Source of the DNA: Planctomycetota bacterium
GTDB taxonomy: Bacteria > Planctomycetota > B15-G4 > SIAN01
Direction of reading: 5' to 3'
Assembly (NCBI GenBank): GCA_016795285.1
Contig: JAEUIC010000005.1
Span: 310,001 to 374,000, forward strand
DNA: 64,000 bases
Within the stretch, counting starts at the first letter, position 1, and each line of letters starts with the position of its first letter. The translations under genes were made by a program, and so were the position numbers. This document shows positions 54,078-62,725 of this stretch, in pieces. The notes beneath the pieces were generated by a model. It had not been told where the DNA came from and ran no database searches. It saw only the letters and a list, made by a program, of their open reading frames with translations.

Positions 54078-54680
54078 TCACTTCTCCTCCGGGAGGAGGT
54101 CGGCAGCGCCCTCCACCCCGAGCTTCTCGATCAACCAGTCGCGCATCCGCGCGCGCGCCCGGAACAGGCGCGACTCGACCGTCCCCTTCGGCACCTGCAG
54201 CACTTCGGCGAGCTGGTCGTAGGAGAGGTCCCCGAACTCGCGCAGCACCAGGATCGACTTGAACGGCTCGGGGAGCGCGTCGACCGCGGCCCGCACCCAA
54301 ACGAGCGCCTCCTCGCGTTGCGCGCCCGCCGCTGGCGGTGCGTCGTGCGACGGCAGGCTCTCGGCGAAGGTGCCGTCGCCCCCATCGAGCGAGACGGCTG
54401 CCTGTCGCCGGCGCCGCTTCGCGAGATCGACCGCCGCGTTCACCGCGATCCGGTAGAGCCACGTGAAGAGCGCCGAGTCGAACTGGAAACCGGCGAGGTT
54501 GCGCCACGCGCGGAGGAAGGACTCCTGGACGACCTCCTCCGCATCGGCTCGCTCGCGCACGATGCGCAGCACCACGTCGTGGAGGCGCGCGGAATGGCGC
54601 TCGACGATCGCGCGGAAGGCCTCTTGCGAGCCTGCGCGAGCGGCCAGCACCAGCGCGTGATCCTCGTTGGGTGCAGTCAT
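54078..54680 (-). CDS. ECF-family RNA polymerase sigma factor (RpoE-like)
   Basis: A 200-residue ECF sigma: region 2 (FRAIVERHSARLHDVVLRIV, DAEEVVQESFLRAWRNLAGF, FTWLYRIAVNAAVD) and region 4 (LPEPFKSILVLREFGDLSYDQLAEVLQVPKGTVESRLFRARARM). It directs RNA polymerase to a stress regulon and probably to its own operon. The order sigma, anti-sigma, LTXXQ protein indicates envelope-stress control. ATG 54680 is the natural start (MTAPNEDHALVLAARAG). It is divergent from the sulfatase-fold pair across a 118-nt gap, so those genes might belong to its regulon. Confidence 0.94.
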   Translation of the reverse strand: MTAPNEDHALVLAARAGSQEAFRAIVERHSARLHDVVLRIVRERADAEEVVQESFLRAWRNLAGFQFDSALFTWLYRIAVNAAVDLAKRRRRQAAVSLDGGDGTFAESLPSHDAPPAAGAQREEALVWVRAAVDALPEPFKSILVLREFGDLSYDQLAEVLQVPKGTVESRLFRARARMRDWLIEKLGVEGAADLLPEEK

Positions 54681-54755
54681 CGTGGCGTTCAAGCGTCGGT
54701 TGGACGGATCGGGCCGCCGCCTCTTCCCCGCGGGAGCGGGCGGAAAAAAGCGGGC

Positions 54756-54761
54756 TAACAT
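54756..54761 (+). promoter_or_regulatory. Putative -10 element of the sulfatase-fold pair
   Basis: TAACAT in a GCTAACAT context, 37 nt before the ATG of the first sulfatase-fold gene, directly after an A6 run (54743-54748 region). It resembles the GCTAnCAT hexamers found before other genes here. A 10-nt direct repeat AGGAAGGCCG / AGGAAGGCCA follows and includes the ribosome-binding site. Confidence 0.35.
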
Positions 54762-54798
54762 CCTGTCCCGTCGCGCACAAGGAAGGCCGAGGAAGGCC

Positions 54799-57564
54799 AT
54801 GGTCGCCCCCACCGCAGAGACGCCGACTCGCGAGCCGTGCCGACGCCGGGCGCTCCCCGGGGGAACGGCGCGCTGGCGTTGGGCCGCACTCGGAGCGGTC
54901 GCGCTCGCCGCCTGCGCCGAATCGCCCGCGGCACGGCGCCACGCAGCGGGCGGTCCGGGGGGAGCGGTGCCGGCCGCCGGCGTTCGGGCCGACGACGGCG
55001 CGCCGTGGCGTGTCGCGCGGCTCCTTCCGGGTCCGACCAGCCGCGGAGCCACCTGGTCGATCGACTCCGAGTGGCATCGCGCCGCACTGCCGACCGAGCG
55101 GCCGGAGCGCGGCCTCGCACCGATCCGCGCCAGCGATTTCGAGGGCGAGCGGCCGCTCGCGGCGGCGGGCTGGCTGACCGCGCCCGAGTTCGGCGCGCTG
55201 GTGAATCGCGCGCTCGCGCCGGACGCCGTCGAGCCGGCCAAGCAACAGGGCGGGCGGCTCGAGTTGCCGCAACGCGAGAGCATCGCGGCGACCGTGGTGC
55301 CGGCGAGCCCGATCACTCCCTACGTCGTCACCTTCACGCTGCATGGCGCGCAGGTCGCCGAGGAGCCGCGCCTCTTCGTCTTCGACGCGAGCGAGGACCT
55401 CTCGAGCCTCGACGATCCCGCGACGCTGCTGGCGCGCGTGCGTGCTCCCGGTGCGATCGAGGCGGTGCGCGAAGCGGCCGTGCGCGCCGCCCTACCGAGC
55501 GATCCGCTCGCGCGCCAATTCGCGCTGACGCCGGAGTTGATCGCCCGCGGCGACGACGGCGCGACGACGTGGCGCGTCGCCTTCAGCAGCTTCTGGCGCA
55601 CGCGCGCGCTGATGTTCGCCCTCTGCGGCAGCAGCGGCGGCCGCAGCAGCTGCGACGACTTCGCGCTCCACGAGCTGCCGGCGCGCGCCCTGCTGGCGCT
55701 GCCGCCCGGCGCCGCCGCGTCGTTCGACCTGCCGCGCCCGTTCGAGAGCCTCGATCCGCAACTGCGCGCGACCAAGGTGCGCATCGATTGGGAGTCGCGC
55801 CGCGCGCTGCTCCTGCCGCGCGGCGCCACCGCCACCTGCCGCTTCGCTGCGCCCGACGGCGCTGCGGGTGGGCGCCTGCGCTTCGGCCTCGCGATCGTCC
55901 GCGAGGAGCGCCTCTGCACGCGCGGCCCGCGAGTGGAGCAGGTCACCGTCGAGTTCGCCGGCGCGACGCGCACCCTCGATCTGTCGCTCGCGTTCGAGGC
56001 GCCGAGCGGCTGGCACGAGGTCGAGCTGCCGCTGCCGAGCGGCGCCGCCCCGCGCGAGCTGACCATCCGCGTCGCCGGCCGCGACGAGCCGAGCGGGCCG
56101 CTCATCGCCGTCAGCGATCCGCTGCTCCATGCGATCGATCCGGCGGCACCGCCGCGCGCCGATGCGCCGTGGAACGTGGTGGTGATCTCGCTCGACACGC
56201 TGCGCGCCGACCGGCTCGGCCGGCGCGTGAACGGCCGCTCGCTCACGCCGCGCCTCGACGCGCTCGCCGCGCGCTCGCTGGCGTGCAGCAGCGCGCTGGC
56301 CAACGCCTCCTACACGTTGCCCTCGCACGTCTCCCTCTTCACGGCGCAACGGCCGAGCGAGCACGGCGTGCTGACGGTGAACGACCGCTTCTCGCCCGAC
56401 CGCTCGACGACGCTCACTCGCATCGCCGCCGAGCACGGCTACGCGACCGCCGCCTTCACCTCGGGCGGCATGCTGAACGCCGAGTTCTGCGGCATCGACC
56501 TCGGCTTCGATTCGTTCGGCGAGATCGACGCGCTGCTGGCCGAGGACGATCGGCTGCGCCTGACGGCGCCGCTGCAGCAGCGGGTCGCCTACAACCGCGA
56601 GATCGCGCGCCGTGCCCGCCTGGAGAGCGCGCCGCTGCCGTGGCTCGCCGCCCATCGCGGCACGCCGTTCCTCCTCTTCCTGCACAGCTACCTGACGCAC
56701 AACTACCAGCCCGACCCCGACCTGCGCGCCGAGTTCACGCGCGGCCTCCCGCCGACGCCGCTGCGCCTCCACGGCCCGGTCCCCTACCGCCAGCTGCTGA
56801 ACGCGAGCTACCTCGCCGCAGATGGGGCGAGCGACCAGCGCTTCGAGTTCGAGGGCGAGGGGCCGCACGAGTTCGTTCCCGAGCGCGACCTGCCGTGGAT
56901 CGAGGCGCTCTACGACGCGACGGTGGCGCAGGCCGATCGCGACGTCGGGCGGCTGCTCGACGAGCTCGCGCGCCTGCGCCTCGCCGATCGCACGATCGTC
57001 GTGGTGACCTCCGACCACGGCGAGGAGTTCCTCGAGCACGGTGACCTCTCGCACGCCCGCTCGCTCTTCGACGAGATCCTGCGCGTGCCGCTGCTGATCC
57101 ACGTGCCCGGCGCGATCGCGCGGACGCTCGCGGAGCCGGTCGAGCATGTCGACGTCGCGCCGACGCTGCTGGCGCGCCTCGGCCTGCCGATCGACCCGCG
57201 CATGGGCGGCAGCGACCTGCTCGCCCCCCACTTCGAGGCGCGCGCGATCACGGTGCACGAAGGGACCGAAGGATCGGCGAGCGGCGTGACGCTGCGCGCG
57301 GCGCGGACGCGCGGCGGCAAGCTGATCGTCGTCGCGCCGCTCGCGCCGCCGGAACTGCCGGCGTCGGCGAGCGCGCTGGCGCAGTTGCGCGCGCTCGGTT
57401 ACGTGGGCGTCGGCCACGCGACCGGTGGCTACTACGACCTGCGCGTCGATCCAGGCGAGCGGCACGACCTCACGCTCGGGGACGCGATGACGCCGACCCA
57501 CGCCGCGCAGATGGAGGCGCTCGCGAACCACCTCTTCGGCGGCGGATCGGGAGGCGGGCGATGA
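54799..57564 (+). CDS. Sulfatase-fold lipoprotein with long N-terminal domain and Thr nucleophile position
   Basis: A 921-residue lipoprotein (lipobox ALAAC, Cys near residue 42). A region of about 410 residues of beta-rich, unknown type precedes the catalytic domain, which begins at WNVVVISLDTLRADRLG. Metal motifs SLDTLRAD and TSDHGEEF are present. At the nucleophile site the sequence is T506-L-P-S-H, in SYTLPSHVSLF, instead of C-x-P-x-R, so it should not be a formylglycine sulfatase. Substrate unknown. The ribosome-binding site AGGAAGG precedes ATG 54799. The second, homologous gene overlaps its stop by 4 nt (ATGA). Confidence 0.85.
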   Translation: MVAPTAETPTREPCRRRALPGGTARWRWAALGAVALAACAESPAARRHAAGGPGGAVPAAGVRADDGAPWRVARLLPGPTSRGATWSIDSEWHRAALPTERPERGLAPIRASDFEGERPLAAAGWLTAPEFGALVNRALAPDAVEPAKQQGGRLELPQRESIAATVVPASPITPYVVTFTLHGAQVAEEPRLFVFDASEDLSSLDDPATLLARVRAPGAIEAVREAAVRAALPSDPLARQFALTPELIARGDDGATTWRVAFSSFWRTRALMFALCGSSGGRSSCDDFALHELPARALLALPPGAAASFDLPRPFESLDPQLRATKVRIDWESRRALLLPRGATATCRFAAPDGAAGGRLRFGLAIVREERLCTRGPRVEQVTVEFAGATRTLDLSLAFEAPSGWHEVELPLPSGAAPRELTIRVAGRDEPSGPLIAVSDPLLHAIDPAAPPRADAPWNVVVISLDTLRADRLGRRVNGRSLTPRLDALAARSLACSSALANASYTLPSHVSLFTAQRPSEHGVLTVNDRFSPDRSTTLTRIAAEHGYATAAFTSGGMLNAEFCGIDLGFDSFGEIDALLAEDDRLRLTAPLQQRVAYNREIARRARLESAPLPWLAAHRGTPFLLFLHSYLTHNYQPDPDLRAEFTRGLPPTPLRLHGPVPYRQLLNASYLAADGASDQRFEFEGEGPHEFVPERDLPWIEALYDATVAQADRDVGRLLDELARLRLADRTIVVVTSDHGEEFLEHGDLSHARSLFDEILRVPLLIHVPGAIARTLAEPVEHVDVAPTLLARLGLPIDPRMGGSDLLAPHFEARAITVHEGTEGSASGVTLRAARTRGGKLIVVAPLAPPELPASASALAQLRALGYVGVGHATGGYYDLRVDPGERHDLTLGDAMTPTHAAQMEALANHLFGGGSGGGR

Positions 57565-60257
57565 AGCGCGCGCTGGCGGCGGCGTCGCTGGTCGCGCTGG
57601 CGTGCGTCGCCGCGCTGGCGCTGCGCGAACGGGCGGCGCCGTGGCGCACGCCGCTGCGCTTGCTCGAGTGCGCGCTGGCGACGCCGGCCGCGCTGCAGTT
57701 CCGCGCCGACGCCGCCGAGTTGCCGCCGCGCGCCACGCAACGCTTCCCCTTCAAGGGCGGCCGCTCCGGCTGGCTCGAACTCGATCCGGCCGGAACACCG
57801 GTCGAGCCGCGCCGCGCCGGGCGCACGCTGGCGCACGAGGGAGCCGACGGCGTCGGCGCGCTGCGCTTCCCCGATGCGAGCGGCGGCGTGGCGCGCGCAC
57901 TGCCGATCGGTGCGCAGCGACTGCTGCGGGTGGTGGCGACGGTGCGCCGCGGCGCGACGACGCGCGGCGATGCGACAAGCGGGCGCGGGGCGACGCGCCT
58001 CTACGTGCAGCCGACGCTGCGGCCGCTCGACCTGGAGCAGGAGCTCGCGACGCGCAGCTACCTCGACCTCGCCGTCGACCCGTCCGTGCTGCTCGGCGAA
58101 GAGCCGCTGCTCGGCTCGGCGGCGGCGCCGACCGACGGGATGCGCCACGAGCTCGCGGTGACGCTGGTGACGCCGGCCGGCACGCGCGGGCTGACGCTGC
58201 TCTTCGCGGCGGGCGATGGCAGCGCGGACGGCACCGTCGATCTCGAGGAGGTGCGCATCGAGGAGGTGCCGCTGCGCGAGTGGCTGGCACTCGAGGCGAG
58301 CGCGGGCGGAGCAGCGGGCGGCGCGCCGCTCGACGCGGCGACGTCGCCGACCGCGACCGAGCGCGACCGCGCCGCGCGCGAGCTCGGCGTGCTGGCGCCG
58401 CCGCTCGCGACGCTGCCGGCGCTGCGCAAGGTGGAGCACCTGCTCGAGCAGCGCGACGCACTGCTGCTGCCGCCTCCTGCGCAGGCGACCCTCGAGGTGG
58501 AGCTGCCGGCCGGGAGCTGGCGTCTCGAGTACGGCGTCGCGCGGCTGCACGAAGCGCGCAAGAACCTCGGCCGCGCGGCACTCGAGGTCGAGCTGCGCGT
58601 CGAGCCGCGCGACGGCGCCTCCACCCAGCAACGCACCGCGCTGGCGGCGCAGTCGATCGGCGGCTGGATCGACCGGTCGATCGACCTCGTCGACCACCGC
58701 GGCGGAGCGGTGCGGTTCACCTTCACGAGCCGCGCGAAAGGGATGACGGCCGACCTCGTCGCCATCGGCGCGCCGCTGGTGCGTCCGCTCCGGGCGCGCG
58801 ACGACCGCTGGAACGTCGTGCTGGTCTCGCTCGACACGGTGCGCGCCGACCACCTGAGCGCGCACGGCTATCCGCGGCCGACGACGCCCCACCTCGACGC
58901 GTTCGCGCGCGACGCCGCCTGGTTCCGCGCCGCCTCGAGCACCTCCTCCTACACGCTGCCGGCGCACGCATCGCTGTTCACCGGCCAGCTGCCGTCGCGC
59001 CACGGCGCCCACTCCGAGAGCCCCGGCCGCAACCGCCTCTGGAGCGACCGTTCCGACCTGCTCGCCGCCCGTTTCCGCGCCGGCGGTTGGCTCACCGCCG
59101 CATTCACCGGCGGCGTCTACCTGCGCGCGAGCTTCGGCTTCGACCAGGGCTTCGACCGCTACGACAGCAGCGACCTCGCGCTGCCGCTCGATGCGCCGCG
59201 CGCGCGCGAGCTGCCGCGCCTCGGCGAGCCGGAGTGGAACGCGGCGTGGCGGAGCACGCGGACGTGGGACCACGCGCTCGACTGGATCCGCGGCCATGCC
59301 GACGCGCCCTTCTTCCTCTTCCTCCACACCTACCTCGCGCACGAGTACCTCGCTGCGCCGGAGAACGAGGCGCGCTTCCTCGGCAGCACGCAGAGCGCGC
59401 TGCCGCGCGGCGACCTCAAGTTCATCCGCGATCGGACGCTGCGCGAAGCGCCGGCGCCGGGCGACCTGCAGCGTTACGTCGACGCCTACGACGCGGCGCT
59501 GCGCGAGGCGGACGGCCACGTCGGGGCGCTGCTGGCGCTGCTCGACGAACTGGCGCTCGCCGAGCGGACCATCGTGCTGATCGTCTCCGACCACGGCGAG
59601 GAGTTCCTCGACCACGGCGGCGTCAACCACGGCCGGACGCTCCACGAGGAGATGGTCCACGTGCCGTTCCTCATGCGCGTGCCGGGCACCGCGCCGCAGG
59701 AGATCACGCTGCCGGTCTCGCTGCTCGACGTCGCGCCGACGCTGGCCGAGCTGTGCGGGCTCGCTGGCGATCGACCGCACGACGGCCGCTCGCTGGTGAC
59801 GCTGCTCCACGGCGGCACGCTTCCGCCGACGCCGATCGAGGCGGAGCTCGATCTCGTCCGCGAGAACCGCTGGTTCCTGCGGCGCGTCGGCGACGAGAAG
59901 GCGCTCGAGGTGCGCGACGAGCGGAGCGCGCGGCAGGCGGAGCGCGACGGACGGCCGCGCGCGGCGCCGCGGCGGATGAGCTTCGCCGTCGGCCACGATC
60001 CGCACGAGACGCGCGATCTCGCGCACGGGACGCCCGACGAAGAGGCGCGCGCGGCCGAACTCTTCGATGCGCTCGAGGCGCAGCGCGAGGAGGCGCGAGC
60101 TCGGCGCGAAGAGGCGCGGCGGCGCGGCAGCGAGGCGGGCAGTTCCGCCGATCGGTTCGACGTCGGCGAACTCGGCGGCTACGTCGAGCGCGGCAGCGAC
60201 GAGGACGACGAGGAAGAGGGCGCCGCTCGCGATGACGCGACGGGCGACGGCGGCTGA
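57561..60257 (+). CDS. Second sulfatase-fold protein of the tandem pair, Thr nucleophile position
   Basis: An 898-residue paralogue of the preceding gene with the same layout: an N-terminal membrane anchor (about 5-22, no lipobox Cys in the right place), a beta-rich domain to about 410, then a sulfatase-fold domain with SLDTVRADHLS and VSDHGEEFLDHGG. The nucleophile site is T465-L-P-A-H in SYTLPAHASLFTG. The last 60 residues are a charged Arg/Glu helix ending in an acidic DEDDEEE run, absent from the upstream paralogue. The 4-nt overlap implies equal expression, perhaps a heteromer. It ends convergent to the lipoprotein cluster. Confidence 0.85.
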   Translation: MKRALAAASLVALACVAALALRERAAPWRTPLRLLECALATPAALQFRADAAELPPRATQRFPFKGGRSGWLELDPAGTPVEPRRAGRTLAHEGADGVGALRFPDASGGVARALPIGAQRLLRVVATVRRGATTRGDATSGRGATRLYVQPTLRPLDLEQELATRSYLDLAVDPSVLLGEEPLLGSAAAPTDGMRHELAVTLVTPAGTRGLTLLFAAGDGSADGTVDLEEVRIEEVPLREWLALEASAGGAAGGAPLDAATSPTATERDRAARELGVLAPPLATLPALRKVEHLLEQRDALLLPPPAQATLEVELPAGSWRLEYGVARLHEARKNLGRAALEVELRVEPRDGASTQQRTALAAQSIGGWIDRSIDLVDHRGGAVRFTFTSRAKGMTADLVAIGAPLVRPLRARDDRWNVVLVSLDTVRADHLSAHGYPRPTTPHLDAFARDAAWFRAASSTSSYTLPAHASLFTGQLPSRHGAHSESPGRNRLWSDRSDLLAARFRAGGWLTAAFTGGVYLRASFGFDQGFDRYDSSDLALPLDAPRARELPRLGEPEWNAAWRSTRTWDHALDWIRGHADAPFFLFLHTYLAHEYLAAPENEARFLGSTQSALPRGDLKFIRDRTLREAPAPGDLQRYVDAYDAALREADGHVGALLALLDELALAERTIVLIVSDHGEEFLDHGGVNHGRTLHEEMVHVPFLMRVPGTAPQEITLPVSLLDVAPTLAELCGLAGDRPHDGRSLVTLLHGGTLPPTPIEAELDLVRENRWFLRRVGDEKALEVRDERSARQAERDGRPRAAPRRMSFAVGHDPHETRDLAHGTPDEEARAAELFDALEAQREEARARREEARRRGSEAGSSADRFDVGELGGYVERGSDEDDEEEGAARDDATGDGG

Positions 60258-60311
60258 GAGAGGAGCGGTGCGCCGCGCGAGGGCGTCGCAGCCCGCGCTC
60301 GGCTCGCTCGG

Positions 60312-61085
60312 TCAGTCGTCCCAGCAGTAGCCGTAGCTGCCGCGGTAGCTCCAACGCGAGTCGCAGTCGTCGTACCAGCGCCACGGCGACGTCAGCAGCG
60401 CGAGCCCAGCGCCGATCGCCGCTCCACGACCACGATGGTGGTACTGGTGGCCGATGATCGCGCCGAGGCCGGTGTAGAGCGCGGTGCGAGCGAGCGTCGA
60501 GCCGACCGGCTCGTAGCCGCCGTAGCGATGGACGCTGTAGCTCGGGACGTAGTGCACCGGTCGAACGTCGTGGTAGACCACCCGCTCGGCGATGCGGTCG
60601 ACGACGCGCGGCGGTGGCAGCGGCGCCGGCGCGTAGGTGCGCGGTGCGCCGACGTAGGCGCGGAACGCGTCGTTGCGCTGCTCCTCGGTGAGCATTGCTG
60701 CAGCGGAGCGCCGGCCGTCGCTGCTCGGCGCGGCGAGATTCGCGGCATCGGAGGGCGGGGTTGCAGGAGCAATCGTCGAACTCGTGGCGCTCGACGTGGT
60801 CGCGCTCGCGGACGATTCGACCGGCGGAAGATCGGCGCGCGGAGCGTCGCTGGTTGCGCCGCTCGGCGGCGAGCCGACCGGTTCAGCCACCATCACCTGC
60901 GGGGCGGGTGGCGGAGCCGACCAGTCGGGCGCGGCGCGCTCGAGCATGCGCGACGGAACGGTGACCCGCGTCGTGCCGGAGGAGAGGCAACCGGACGCCG
61001 AGAGCGCCGCGGAAGCGAGGAGCAGCGAGCGCACCAGCGTGCACGAGCGCGCGGCCTGCCGGGGCGGAGACTTCGGGAACGACAT
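60312..61085 (-). CDS. Lipoprotein with glycine-zipper-like C-terminal segment
   Basis: A 257-residue lipoprotein (lipobox SASGC near residue 33). The region to about 130 is Ser/Ala/Pro/Thr-rich and disordered. A conserved-looking part (MLTEEQRNDAFRAYVGAPRTY, ERVVYHDVRPVHYVP) follows, then GLGAIIGHQYHHRGRGAAIGAGLALL, resembling a glycine zipper that inserts in or lies on a membrane. The C-terminus is Tyr/Trp/Asp-rich. GAGGAG precedes the ATG. It is the last gene of the lpoB/COG3014/ycfL-like lipoprotein group, 42 nt after ycfL. Confidence 0.75.
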   Translation of the reverse strand: MSFPKSPPRQAARSCTLVRSLLLASAALSASGCLSSGTTRVTVPSRMLERAAPDWSAPPPAPQVMVAEPVGSPPSGATSDAPRADLPPVESSASATTSSATSSTIAPATPPSDAANLAAPSSDGRRSAAAMLTEEQRNDAFRAYVGAPRTYAPAPLPPPRVVDRIAERVVYHDVRPVHYVPSYSVHRYGGYEPVGSTLARTALYTGLGAIIGHQYHHRGRGAAIGAGLALLTSPWRWYDDCDSRWSYRGSYGYCWDD

Positions 61086-61127
61086 GTCGAACTCCTCGGG
61101 CGTTCGGGATCGCGGCCGAGCTGCCGC

Positions 61128-61541
61128 TCACTCCTCCGCCGACTTCGCCGTCTTCACTTCCACGTGGAAGCGGGTCGCGCCGCGCGCCATCGACTCGCGC
61201 ACGACGTCCTTGGTCTGGCCGGCGGCGACCAGCACGTGCTCGAACGGCGAGGTCGGCTCGACCGAGAAGTCGGCGTCGTCCTTGAAGGTCCACGCCATCT
61301 GCACGTGCAGGTCCTTCGGCGTCTTGTTGACGAAGCGCAACTGCGTGCGCAGGCGGCCGTCAGGAAGCAGTTGCTCGCGGTGGTCGATCAGCTCGAGCGC
61401 CCACTTCACCTCGTCGTCCATGACGACCAGGGTGGTGGTGTCGGCCGTCGCCTCGCGATCGGCGTCCTTCTCGTGCGCGCGGAACGGCGGGCCGCCGCAT
61501 GCGGCGAGCAGCAGGAGGGCGAAGGTCGCAAGCGTCTTCAT
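61128..61541 (-). CDS. YcfL-like lipoprotein (DUF1425 family)
   Basis: A 137-residue lipoprotein (lipobox LLAAC at about residue 15) with a single beta-sandwich domain resembling YcfL: KWALELIDHREQLLPDGRLRTQLRFVNKTPKDLHVQMAW followed by a segment ending TRFHVEV (quoted for position, about residues 47-130). In E. coli ycfL lies next to lpoB; here it is 10 nt downstream of the COG3014-like gene and two genes from an LpoB-like gene, so the neighbourhood supports the call. It sits in the envelope, probably near peptidoglycan synthesis. GAGGAG ribosome-binding site. Confidence 0.75.
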   Translation of the reverse strand: MKTLATFALLLLAACGGPPFRAHEKDADREATADTTTLVVMDDEVKWALELIDHREQLLPDGRLRTQLRFVNKTPKDLHVQMAWTFKDDADFSVEPTSPFEHVLVAAGQTKDVVRESMARGATRFHVEVKTAKSAEE

Positions 61542-61551
61542 CGGCGGCTCC

Positions 61552-62694
61552 TCATCGAAGGACGCGCTGATAAACCAGCGCGTCGCCTTGCGTCGGGACG
61601 ATGACGGTCTGCGTCACCGGACCGGCGACCCGCCACCCCGACGAGGGACGGATCTCGACCTCATGAGTCCCCGGAGGGAGCTCGAGGCGCAACAGTTGGA
61701 CTTCGTTCGGAAGGCTGGTCCAGTGGCGCGTGTCGGCCTTCGCGTCGACCGCGAGCGAGGTGAGCAGGAGCGCCGCCCCGGCGAGCAGCGCGCCGCCCTG
61801 GTGCTTCCTCGGGAGGTCGTCGGCGATCAACAACGCCCCGATCCCGGCCACCTGGGCGCCGCTCTTCACCGCCGACTTGGTCGCGAGGATCGAGTCGAAG
61901 TCGCGGCCGCCGCGCGTCGTCGCCTGGAAGTAGAGGTCGCCCGCCTTGCTGGTCTGTCCGAGCGGCACCCCATCCGCCACTACCTCGATCGCCGCGGGCG
62001 ATGCGGCATCGGCGATGAAGCGGGTCTGCTCGCCGTTGCTGCCGACGGCGATCTTGCTCGGTCCGCGGCCGACATCGACCACCACCACGACGTTGCCGCG
62101 CGCGCCCGCCGCCAACGCCGGGCAGCCCGGGACGAGTTGGCGAGCCGCGGCGAAACTGCGCTCCGCCATGTCGGGATCGGCGAGCTGGCGGTAGCAGAGC
62201 CCTTCGAGGAAGAGCGCCGGCGCGAAGTCGCAGTCGTACGCCTCTTCACCCTGACCGGAGTCGTTGAAGATCGCGTTCTTGAAGCCGGCGAGCGCGTTGT
62301 CGTGCACGCCGAGCAGGTAGTTGACGATGCCGAGGTAGTAGGAGTTCATGGCGCGCTCGTGCGGATCACCGCGCCACTGCTTCGACGCCTCCGAGCCGAC
62401 GATCGCGCCGAGCGCGTCGCTGCCGCTCCCGCCGAACGCGCCCATGATCTGCCCCGCCGCGGTGAAGAGGCGCAGCGCTTCGGCGAGGTCGCGCCGCTCG
62501 AGCGCCAGGACGCCGAGTTCGTTCAGGTAGAGCGCGCGCCCCTCCTCGTCGTCAGCGAGCTGCTCCTCGAGCTGGCTGCGGGCGCGATCGCGATCTCCGG
62601 CGTACCAAGAGCGAGCGGCCGCGCCCGAGCCCGGCGACGCACACGCCGACGCGGCGAGGAGAACCGCCAGGAAGGCGACCGCGCGACCGCACAT
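61552..62694 (-). CDS. COG3014-type lipoprotein with TPR-like region
   Basis: A 380-residue lipoprotein (lipobox ASAC at about residue 18). Residues 25-195 are helical with TPR-like repeats (ALYLNELGVLALERRDLAEAL, NSYYLGIVNYLLGVHDNALAGF, PALFLEGLCYRQLADPDMAERSF). The second half has strands and a possible membrane-associated stretch (GALLAGAALLLTSLAVDAKAD) and ends in a beta domain (LRLELPPGTHEVEIRP). The overall plan matches the COG3014 family that clusters with LpoB- and YcfL-like genes in various bacteria. The exact role is unknown; the context points to control of cell-wall synthesis. Confidence 0.75.
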   Translation of the reverse strand: MCGRAVAFLAVLLAASACASPGSGAAARSWYAGDRDRARSQLEEQLADDEEGRALYLNELGVLALERRDLAEALRLFTAAGQIMGAFGGSGSDALGAIVGSEASKQWRGDPHERAMNSYYLGIVNYLLGVHDNALAGFKNAIFNDSGQGEEAYDCDFAPALFLEGLCYRQLADPDMAERSFAAARQLVPGCPALAAGARGNVVVVVDVGRGPSKIAVGSNGEQTRFIADAASPAAIEVVADGVPLGQTSKAGDLYFQATTRGGRDFDSILATKSAVKSGAQVAGIGALLIADDLPRKHQGGALLAGAALLLTSLAVDAKADTRHWTSLPNEVQLLRLELPPGTHEVEIRPSSGWRVAGPVTQTVIVPTQGDALVYQRVLR

Positions 62695-62725
62695 CGATGA
62701 AGCTCCGGACCGCGAGGCTGCGCGC

